This document shows, one piece after another, positions 10,687-18,994 of a stretch of DNA of 64,000 nt (positions are counted from its first letter, which is position 1; each line of letters opens with the position of its first letter). The position numbers and the translations under genes were made by a program. A model generated the notes under the pieces. That model saw nothing but the letters and a program-made list of their open reading frames with translations. It made no database searches and had not been told where the DNA came from. This DNA is from Mantis religiosa (taxonomy: Eukaryota > Arthropoda > Insecta > Mantodea > Mantidae): NCBI GenBank assembly GCA_030765055.1, contig CM060951.1, positions 46,978,129 through 47,042,128 on the forward strand, written 5' to 3'.

Positions 10687-11658
10687 TTTTTTAAAACAAT
10701 TTATTTAATTAAAACAGAGGTGAAGATAGGAAGGAAAGTGGTTGCGGATTTATAATAGCCTGCCGGGATCCTGCTAGTGCACTCCCATTATAATAGGTGA
10801 AATTGCGGAGCCGGCTGCTGATAGCACCGGGCGGGTAAGGAATGTTGGCCAGGCGTCGATCATGACCAAGGCCCTGATTAAGGCGCATGGGAGTAGGCTG
10901 CAGCTTGTGGAGACAAAGTCTCTTTGGTAATGACAGTGGGGAGGTGTAATTAGTCAAGTTGGACTCGAAGTTAAGGCGAAGGTTGGAGCCAGCTTGTTCC
11001 TTGAAGTTCAGGTCGCGTTGTAGTGTGCAGTCGGCGATGCCGGGGTGGTGACGTGCTGGAGATCGGTAATTCTCCGGTGAAGCTGCACTTGTTCCTCCAG
11101 GATCTCATCAAGTTTGTCAAGGATCTCATCAGTGCTGTGTTGATCTTTGGTTGTGATGTATTTGTGCAGTTCTTTAGTCAGGTTTCGTACATCAGTGAGT
11201 TCTGATGCTTCTATGGTACTGATGTCGGCGATTTGAGTCGCCAGGTGTTGAGCCTTCTGTTTGAATGAGAGGATATTATCCTTGTTGGTAGCTGCGGTAG
11301 AAGAGATTCCTTGGACATCTTTGTAAATGTCGGTAATTACTTTGTTATGAGTAGCTATGGAGTCGAGTCTTGTAGACAGATCAGCGGCGGCAGCGTGGTT
11401 GGCGATGATGGCGGTGACTGCATCTTCCAGATTGCCTATGCGAGTGTTGATGTTCAGGACCTCTGAGTGGAGGTCCTGAATCTCTTCAGAAGAAGTCCTG
11501 GGTAAGGTGTTGGCGGCGAAGCTCTCCTTAATGTGTTGTAGGCGCCTTTTGGTGTGCCGGAGTTCCTCGCGCAACTCTTGCAGGAGTAGTAGTTTGGGCG
11601 AAGCAGTGATGTGGTCAGCGTTGGTGGTTGCGGTCCTTCGTGCTGACTCCGTTGGGCC
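10687..11658 (-). mobile_element. 972-bp retrocopy-like insertion inside the mariner
   Basis: Removing this segment restores continuity of the mariner protein. ATCA occurs at both borders (10683-10686 and 11659-11662), a 4-bp TSD on the plus strand. On the minus strand the insert ends in an AATAAA motif followed shortly by a run of A (10687-10715), as in a reverse-transcribed polyadenylated RNA. It starts inside a reading frame without an ATG, consistent with 5' truncation. It is clearly GC-richer than its surroundings. A 4-bp TSD is short for LINE-mediated insertion, so an integrase-type event is not excluded. Confidence 0.7.
10709..11656 (-). pseudogene. Unidentified coiled-coil protein, 5'-truncated and frameshifted
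   Basis: I do not recognise this protein. The first frame (about 11656 to 11008) encodes some 215 residues. They are rich in Leu, Ile, Glu, Lys and Ala with heptad-like spacing, for example LQELREELRHTKRRLQHIK near the start and ILDKLDEILEEQVQLHRR near the end, suggesting long coiled coils. It lacks its own start codon; the only ATG in frame lies upstream in the mariner. A second open frame (about 11105 to 10709, roughly 130 codons) overlaps its end and continues with a Pro-, Leu- and Arg-containing segment including NFTYYNGS. The overlap suggests a single-base indel, though a true ribosomal frameshift cannot be excluded. The source could be a retroelement gag-like or env-like gene, an RNA-virus gene captured by retroposition, or a host coiled-coil gene. 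Nothing in the sequence decides. Confidence 0.6.
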
Positions 11659-11822
11659 ATCAAGCACATGTGTTGCATATACCCTGTCCTTTACACAACC
11701 CCAAAGAAAATGTCTGGGGTAATATGTCTGGGAATTGTGGTGGCCAGGTTGTTGGACCATCGCGCCCAATCCAACTGTTAGAAAATGTGTTTAATCGCCC
11801 AAGCATATTACCTCGCGACTAA

Positions 11823-12599
11823 CATGACATAGGTAGGAAAATATGCTTTTGTAGGTGCAGTTTGGAGAAGCTACTTAATATAAACGATAGTGGATATAGA
11901 AAGTCATGTCGATGTAACTCATTAAACACAACCATTTTTTGTGGTAAACACGAGTATTTAATTTCGTAAAATTCACATGACTGTGAATTTACTTTGCTTT
12001 TGTTTGTGCTCGAGTTCTCGTATAAAAAATATGCTGTGACACAGAAAAATAAAACATACATGTCTGTGGTTGCGTAAATAAAACAGCCAGAAACGAATTA
12101 CCTATTAGTCAAAGTTGCAAACAAATGAAGAAGAGAATGCGAAACGAGGAGGTGGGGTTAGACAAACCGGCTTAATTTGCCTCATTATACTGTGATTGGC
12201 AGGCTGTAATATAAGTTATTAATGTAACGCGAAACAGGAAATAATTTTACGTGAGGAACTAGCAAAGTATAATTGGAACAACTGATTAAACCAAACTCGT
12301 GCAAAGCATGCTAATCAATAACTGGCATCTCTAAAATTGGACATGTGAAAAGTTATCACGGCGGAAATGTAATTTCAGTGGAAAATCTACAGCTAAAATG
12401 AACACATTTGTTTGCTGCTACCTTGATTGTAATTTTGTATATAAATAAAATTATTTTGGAATATGATGCCTATTATTTTTTAATTGTTAAAGTACATCCG
12501 TAGAACAGCTGCAAAATTTTTCGAGCCAACTGAAATTCCATGCTTTAAAAAGAGTTTACTTTTTCTCTCCTGACAATCAAAAACAAACAGAATTTTAAA
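11823..12599. other. Unassigned AT-rich sequence
   Basis: No motif recognised. It might contain the lost 5' half of the mariner at 10.4-11.8 kb in unrecognisable form. Confidence 0.45.
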
Positions 12600-13325
12600 A
12601 AGGTATACCGAGCTCATTCTATGCATCCACATAAAACGTATACCTCAGAAACAGGAGGTTAAAGTGTCTTTTAAAAAGTACCTCCTATACACGACATGAT
12701 CTAGCGAGAGGAGAACGTTGTTTTGGAAGATTGCCGATTGAGCGTTAAAGACATCGACTCCAAAATTATCATTTCTCAGACCAGCTGGTGTGAGGCAGTG
12801 ACTGTTTTGGTTTGTTGTCACACGATGTTCTGCCTTCATTGAACTGTCGCATCCAGGAACGCACATTAGACACATTCATGGTACCATCACCACATGCCTC
12901 ACTCAACTGTCTTGGTTTGTTGTCACACGATGTTCTGCCTTCACTGAACTGACGCAACTAGGAACGCACATTAGGCACATTCATGGTACCATCACCACAT
13001 GCCTCACTCAACTGTCTTGGTTTGTTGTCACACGATGTTCTGCCTTCACTGAACTGACGCAACCAGGAACGCACATTAGGCACATTCATGGTACCATCAC
13101 CACATGCCTCACTCAACTGGCTGTTCTTGCAATGAAAACGGTGCCTTTTTAAGTATCAAAATCAGTCCTAATTATCGTCACTGCCACTGTAGTTCTATGC
13201 ACTGTACAGTGCCGCCATCTCTGCCACGCATTCACTAAGAGTCCACATGTATTTAAAAAAACAGAAGCTCATATGTGTTCCTAGGCCTGAAAAAAATAGG
13301 TGTTAAAACTTGAACGCAGCTCGTA
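12600..13325 (-). pseudogene. Mariner-like transposase N-terminus with triplicated DNA-binding segment
   Basis: The minus strand from about 13135 encodes the paired-like helix-turn-helix of mariner-type transposases: ACGDGTMNVPNVRSWLRQFS followed by EGRTSCDN. This 35-codon segment occurs three times in tandem with an exact 105-bp period (12806-13120), so the repeat keeps frame. The middle copy has a stop where the others have Trp (NVRS-stop-LRQF). After the third copy the frame reads PHTSWSEK, matching the start of the mariner linker, then hits stops; the catalytic domain is not recognisable. Upstream (13180-13325) lies a 5' flank shared with a fragment at 54.66-54.85 kb, which defines the element's 5' end. 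The 3' end is not located. Confidence 0.8.
12806..13120. repeat. Three tandem 105-bp units
   Basis: Units start at 12806, 12911 and 13016. The second and third differ by very few bases; the first is a little more diverged (cattgaactgtcgcatcc against cactgaactgacgcaacc). The period is exactly 35 codons of the mariner reading frame. Confidence 0.97.
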
Positions 13326-13429
13326 TTCCTATGAATTGCCACATTGGAGTATTAATCGAGTAGCAGAAACAAAAAAATGGAGAACATAGTTTCACCTTCA
13401 GTCACGTATTTAAGAAACGGTAGAGCCAG

Positions 13430-13475
13430 AATGAAAAATTCAATGCCATAACCGGGAGCTATGGTATAGCTCTTC
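13430..13475. repeat. Fragment of palindromic tRNA-like element
   Basis: gaaaaattcaatgccataac with ccggg matches the outer arm of the palindromic family. It is followed by a small perfect palindrome-like piece (agctatggtatagct) instead of the rest of the arm. Probably a collapsed copy. Confidence 0.55.
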
Positions 13476-13756
13476 CCAGAAAATTCAAAATATGCTCTTC
13501 AATATAACACAAACATCTTCGCATACAATATTTTAATAAATATCGTACAGCCACTTTAGAAAATAAAATTTATATATTTCGAAAAATCTTCCACATAAAG
13601 AGTAGTTTGCAGTGGAGGGATTTTGTTCAAAATCACATTTTATTAAAATGCTGTACCTTAATACCAAGCTTCAAATTTACCCAATATTGTGACTTTGTGG
13701 GTTCGTAGAATTAAAAGGCCCAGTTGCAGAAATTAAAAATCTCCTTTATTTTCGTA

Positions 13757-15027
13757 ATAGTAATAGTAATTTATTTCCTTTTACATCAACAAATGGAAAT
13801 ACAAAATCAAGATTACAATTATAAAATCCATACTGAAATATGTCATATATTCCTAAATCCTGAAAATCCTATCATGTTATGTTGCCCACCATTGAATAGT
13901 AATTTGGTCCTCATACATCTAACCCTAGGTTTTTGTGTATTGGAGGACCTCTGCTCCCTTTTACACTTTCTACCATTTCACCTATCTCACTCTACATTTT
14001 TCTCTTAATTGTTCTTAGCCATCTCTCTTTAACTTTCCCTAAATAATTCCCTATATTTCTCCTGTTCTTTTCTCCTTTTACTGACAACATTTTTCTAATT
14101 ACTACTTCACCCCCCAAACTGTCCCATTTACGTAGCCAAGCCTGCTCTCTCCATATCTTTGTTTGACTACAATTTAATATACAATGGAAATCTGCATTCT
14201 GTTCTCCACACAATGGACATTTATCTAGCTCCCTCTCTTGACCTATAACTTTCAAGTTTCTCACTCCTGTTCTCGCCCAAGCAAAACCTTCTCGCCCTAA
14301 CTTACTACCTATATCTATATATCCTTCCCTCCCCCACGTTGTTTTTATTTCTGTGTATAATCTTAGTGAGGTTTTGTCACTTGTATTGGCGAAAATGTCT
14401 TGTCTGTCAATATCTTCTAATCTTAGCTTAACCTCTTTCCAGAAGCCTCTATACCCATACTCTACATTTATCCAAGAATGACCCATACCTATCTGCTTCA
14501 ACAAGTCATACATTTTATGTGCCCAAGACTCATCCCAGTTACTTCTCTTTTGAATATGAAAACATTCTTTAATTATATTGCCATCTTCCAAGTTAGTAAT
14601 TCTGTATAAATATTTCATTGCCCTTGACAAGATTTTAATTTTAGTAGAATGCCTGCCTAGTTCTAATTGTGCTGCCCCATTAGGTGATGCTATTGGTAAT
14701 CCCAATATGTATTTACAAAAGGATCTATGCACTCTATCAGTCTCTCTCCAAGCCTCATCTATTCCCAAAACCTCTGATCCATGTAACATTCTATTTTCTA
14801 CTACTGCCGTATAGATCCTCTCCAACCATTTGACATTTATATCTGACAGTTTACTGTAGCATGATCTTATCACTCTCATGGCCATTGTACCGTTTGCCAC
14901 AGACATCTTTTTTTGTTCTTTCTAGCTGCCATCTGAACTCAACCTTGTACCCAAATAATCAAATCTCCTTACTACCTCTATTTCTCTTCTATTAACCTCC
15001 CATTTCTTATCCTTACGCAACCTGTAT
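13757..15027 (-). mobile_element. 5'-truncated non-LTR retrotransposon, C-terminal region
   Basis: The minus strand has a 304-codon open frame (14906-13992) plus an upstream in-family segment (about 15020-14940) reading REIEVVRRFDYLGTRLSSDG and, after one stop, KEQKK. This is the thumb side of a non-LTR reverse transcriptase. The long frame continues with NRMLHGSEVLGIDEAWRET and HRSFCKYILGLP. Near its end is a CCHC-type knuckle, CPLCGEQNADFHCILNC, which many non-LTR ORF2 proteins carry. The 3' end consists of an (ATTACT)n-like tail (13757-13775). The sequence cctttattttcgta at 13743-13756 recurs with one extra T at 15028-15042, a probable TSD. The upstream copy overlaps possible coding sequence, so the 5' border is less sure than the 3' end. 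Confidence 0.85.
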
Positions 15028-15042
15028 CCTTTTATTTTCGTA

Positions 15043-16128
15043 GAAATACTCTTATAGATTACAGCAGCATTACGTTACGCCACCATCAGTCTACCAAGGT
15101 CGATGACAATAACAAACAGTGACAGCAAATTACATCATTAGCTTCGTTACAATAACACTTACAGCTGTCTCTTGTTCACAACACTGTTTCACAACTGACA
15201 CTTTGCGAGCCGTCACTTCCTTAAATACCTAATTCTAGATTCGAGATATTTCCGGAAGATATCACCAGAAATTTCTATTTATCTCAGTTTTTTTTCGGTA
15301 AGTCTTTTATCTCAAGCGTTATGTTTATCTGCTTATGCAAGCTCGTTATCTGAAACTTTAACCGCCGACTGTTTTCTTATTTGTGCCGAAACTTTTATGC
15401 TTGTTGCCGTGACAGTATTTTGCTTCTCGTTTATACTGCACTTCCACGTACACATGCCACACACACTTATGGAATTTTGCCTAACTTTATTGGGTCTTGA
15501 AATATTTAATTGTAGTGAAATATCGAAGCTTTGGGTGGGATACAATACTTCTTACGTTACTGTAATAGGTAGTATAGAAATCAAAAGACATATACCCTCA
15601 TAATGGAAACTTAATTGTGTAAGCGTACAGCAAAGTATTTCTATTAAATTATTTGTTTTTGAAAATAGACAACGCTGTATTACTTATTGAAATTAGAGCA
15701 CATTTACATTTTGTAATGCAAATAAAAGGGGATAGAAACAGGACAACTCCACTGAAAGCCATAATTTACCAGCTAATTTCGCTATTATGTGTATAATGAT
15801 GTTGCCATTTTAATTACAACGAGAAGTCAGCTCATCCATTACAGCAAACCAAATCCTAATGGCTGCATAACGAGCTCTTTTACATCAAAACAGCATTGCC
15901 TACTACCAAAATTTGCAGCTACTCAGCACGAAAACGATTATTAATTATTAACCCACAGACACAAGGGAAAGCTGTGTCACATCATGAAAATGTAATATGG
16001 ATTGTGCATGTTTATATACAAATGTGTACTGTTTTTTCTAAAGCTGTAAGATTAATTTGCTTTTAAAAGCATTTTAAAAGCTTATATAATAGTTTCACAA
16101 ACTTGCGTCTAATATTTCGATTTCAGCA

Positions 16129-16131
<3 letters not shown>
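15043..16131. other. Unassigned AT-rich sequence
   Basis: No motif-bearing open frame and no repeat shared with the rest of the window was seen. Confidence 0.5.

Positions 16132-16193
<62 letters not shown>
16132..16193. repeat. (TA)n microsatellite
   Basis: About 60 bp of uninterrupted TA. Confidence 0.97.
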
Positions 16194-16196
<3 letters not shown>

Positions 16197-16370
16197 AGTG
16201 ATATCTATAGTTAATACACGTTAAGGTCTTATGTTATACATCTTTAATATACTATCATTCACTTGTCTCATTAGTACCGTCGGTGTTTGCATTTTGGTAA
16301 TTGGAAAATTTATGGTTTGGCAATGCTATTTGCAGGATACCATGGCTACTACTGCGTATCTTGTGAACAT

Positions 16371-16487
16371 GTATCAGCCTTCAGTTGTTAATAAACAATC
16401 ACAAATTGGAGATAAGTTTGAACTTAATGTATCAGCCTTCAGTTGTTAATAAACAATCACAAAATGGAGATAAAGTTTGAACTTAGG
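16371..16487. repeat. 58-bp tandem duplication at the mariner start
   Basis: gtatcagccttcagttgtta begins at 16371 and again at 16429. The second unit contains the transposase ATG (aaaatggag); the first has ttgg in its place. The duplication therefore covers the 5' UTR and start of the following transposase. Confidence 0.95.
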
Positions 16488-16961
16488 GTTCTTCTAAAAC
16501 ACTACTGGAAACGAGATTATAAACCGCTGTCGCAGGTCGAAGAGTATGTGAAATAGATGGAGGTGCCGTTAGTGAGCGTGTGGCACAATGTTGATCCCAA
16601 CGTTTCAACAATGGGGACAAAAACACTAAAGATTTGCCATGTTATGGAACCTAAAGTGATATATGGAGGATACACGTTAACTGCAGAGGTTCTACTCCAA
16701 TTAGTTCTGGACCCGTAGGTACAAAGACCCTGGCCTCCTTCAACCAGGGAGCTACCGAACTGTCGCAAAAGGGTGCCCGGCGCCTCCGTGGGGTTTTCCA
16801 TAGGGCAAGACCTAGAGACTAACAAGACCCCCCCTCCATCTGGTCCTGTGGACTCAAGACGGGATGGAAGTGGATCCGCCACTTACGCGCGCCAACTCCA
16901 AATTGGGAAGGTTACCGATATGACCTCGGTGGGGCTGCCTGGTGATCTAGCACACCTTCTA

Positions 16962-17160
16962 AGTCTGTTTAGTTAACGCGTCTGCACGTCGGCCTCTGCC
17001 TTTAACGAACCCTTATAATCGTTTTACAACCCCCGACCCTACATCTCCCAGATCTTTCTGCAAGATTGCCACCTTTCTCAATACCTCATGGGTATCCTAC
17101 GCGGCTTCATCTAAATAAATTATCTTATGTCCATTACTGCAAAACTTCCTTAGTTTTGAG

Positions 17161-17202
<42 letters not shown>

Positions 17203-17974
17203 CCAAGCTACAATTCTACTGGATTCTATAATAACCCTTATCTTATTCAAAGTGCGGTATTTGAAACCCAGCTCCTTTAGAAGGCCGCGCAAAGTGCAGT
17301 GCCCTTAAAGAAAATCACAAATTTCTTGCAAATGTGCAACCAATTCGTCTAAGGTGGGCGCTCTCCTTTTGCATAGAATCTATAAATTTCTCGACGAATT
17401 AAAACGCATGTGAAATTATCTACTTTAGAGAAACGTTTCCTTTTGTTTTCACACTTGATCGGCGTCTTTGGTATTCCTTTCGTCAGAATATTTCTGTGAA
17501 TACCCAGAATGTATCAGGTTCATTGCACGACCCCTTATCAAGATTATTTGTCAGCACATATTTATATGTGTTCAAAACAGGTGCTTGAATTTGCTTAGAA
17601 ACAGTTCCCGTCATAAATTTGTTTTTTGAGGCTTTTCAAGTAATATAACTCGGCCCAGTTATTCACACTGTCATCACTTCGATTAAGTTCACTTGACTGA
17701 AAGTAATCTACTACTTCCATTTACATTTACCACTGCATTTCCCTCCCTCTGCACGTAATGAAACAGATCAACTGGAAGTTGGAACTTTGGCAACTGAGAC
17801 TCCACGTGGAGTAGACATGCGACTGTCACATCGAGAAAATCAGGGTTGCTATTGGTCCTCAACGACAGTGTTCCGTTTCTGAAGTGTGGAGATAGATTTA
17901 TGACGGTCATTAGTGGGCGGGAGAGTCAGGTTCCTTTGAGAGGCAAACTGCACTCCAGTTCACTAGACAGACTT
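16962..17974. mobile_element. Inner insertion, about 1.0 kb, short inverted ends, TA flanks
   Basis: This segment is absent from the otherwise collinear copy at 63.65-64 kb. Its ends form an inverted repeat (aagtctgtttag at the left, ctagacagactt at the right, one mismatch) and TA lies at both borders (16960-16961 and 17975-17976). It contains a (TA)n tract but no recognisable transposase. A non-autonomous TA-targeting DNA transposon is the best fit; I do not know the family. Confidence 0.55.
17163..17201. repeat. (TA)n microsatellite
   Basis: About 38 bp of TA inside the inner insertion. Confidence 0.95.
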
Positions 17975-18994
17975 TACTAGCTATGCTAGCTAGTACGCGG
18001 GAATATTAACGGTTTCTCTTAACCCCATCCCGAGATGTATACGATCTCCCACGGGTATCGGGAACCACTGCCCTCTCGAGTCCAACCCAATCCGAACAAC
18101 TCCCAATCAGGGAGGGGTTCGAATGTTCGGCCCGAGGTTCCTCTAGTAACGTCAGAGGTACCACGAGTGCTAGGGGTCCGCAGCGCCCGCACCACGGCAG
18201 CTGAAGGGGACTGATCCCCTCCCCTATGGGATGGAGGATACACGCTAAGTTTGCCAGCAAATCCTCTAAAAATGAGTACCCGTAGGCTTTCAGAAGAACT
18301 TGGTGCATCAAATACCATATATCGCCACATTAAGACACTTGGAAAATTAGAGGCTGAAGATCATGAACTGAAACATCAACATGCTGAACGTAGAGTAGAT
18401 ATCCACCGTTAGCTTATCCGTAAACCCGTGGATGATAGAAGAATTCACTTGTGATGAAAAATGGGTATATTACTGAAATTCTGATGCCTGGAAATAGTGG
18501 CTGATCCCCGGCAACCTGCCAATGTCATCTTTAAAAGAAGATAAGTTTGGTCCCAAAGTAACAATAAGTGTCTAGTGGAATTTTGAATGTGTGATTCACT
18601 GGGAGTTTGTTTCAAACGGGCGGGCGATCGATGCGGATCTTTATTCTCAATAACTGCAACGAGTAAGTGAAAGTTTGAGATGGGGATACACAGCATTAGT
18701 TAACCGATATACAGTTCTATTGCAAAGGACAATGCAACACCTATACTCCATCAACCACCGTGGCAAAAATTGCTGCTACACCCAGCATACAGCCCTGATC
18801 TGATCGCCATCTTTTTCTATCCATGGCCCATTTTCTACGTGGAAGAAATTTTGCAACACTGAAGCAGTGCAAGTGGGGTCATTGAATTCTTCGCATCAAG
18901 AACCAGAAATTGGTACCATCGTGGTATAATAAATCTCGCTGAAGAATCTGATAGTCTATACTTTGAATTGCTTGTCAGCACATATTTCAAATAG

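Larger units (their letters stand above)
10446..11822 (-). pseudogene. Mariner-family transposase 3' half, split by an insertion
   Basis: The low-coordinate end begins TA-cagagtgtccataaagtt, which resembles a mariner terminal repeat. The minus strand carries two separated parts of one transposase C-terminus. At 11663-11820 are SWIGRDGP, WPPQFPD and FLWGCVKDRVYATHVLD, spread over two frames. At 10560-10682 are MSTLRRRITHN and SMTHEILQNE followed by REIEYL. The two parts join exactly if 10687-11658 is removed. The motifs WPPxxPD and FLWGxVKDRVY belong to the region of the third catalytic residue. Everything upstream of about 11822, including the first two catalytic residues, is missing. It is a dead fragment that served as an insertion target. 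Confidence 0.82.
16681..18230. mobile_element. GC-rich element of unknown class, with a nested insertion
   Basis: It interrupts the mariner. A 17-bp direct repeat, atggaggatacacg followed by tta or cta, lies at 16664-16680 and 18231-18247. The left part (16681-16961) and right part (17975-18230) match, in order, one continuous sequence starting at about 63647. Shared strings include gcctggtgatctagcaca and tcgagtccaacccaatccga. The element without its own insertion is about 540 bp. No open frame with a known domain, clear tRNA head or poly(A) tail is visible. The long TSD favours retroposition by a non-LTR machinery. Confidence 0.75.
16464..18994 (+). pseudogene. SETMAR-type mariner transposase, interrupted by nested insertions
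   Basis: The ATG at 16464 opens MEIKFELRVLLKHYWKRDYK, typical of this mariner group. A frameshift follows, then RVCEIDGGAVSERVAQ, SQRFNNGDKNTKDLP (helix-turn-helix region, 16535-16650). The gene resumes after a 1.5-kb insertion at about 18250 with LKMSTRRLSEELGASNTIYR. It continues with EKWVYY (near the first catalytic Asp), FGPKVTISV, WNFECVIHWEF, NGRAIDADLYSQ, and the C-terminal HGPFSTWKKFCNTEAVQVGS (all by 18900). The final stop is at 18992-18994. Many stops and frame changes are present, so it is inactive. Without the insertion the reading region would be about 980 bp, close to a normal mariner ORF. Confidence 0.9.

Noticed and set aside
12806..13120. CRISPR array or satellite
   Set aside because: The 105-bp units have no spacers and match a mariner reading frame; three copies do not make a satellite.
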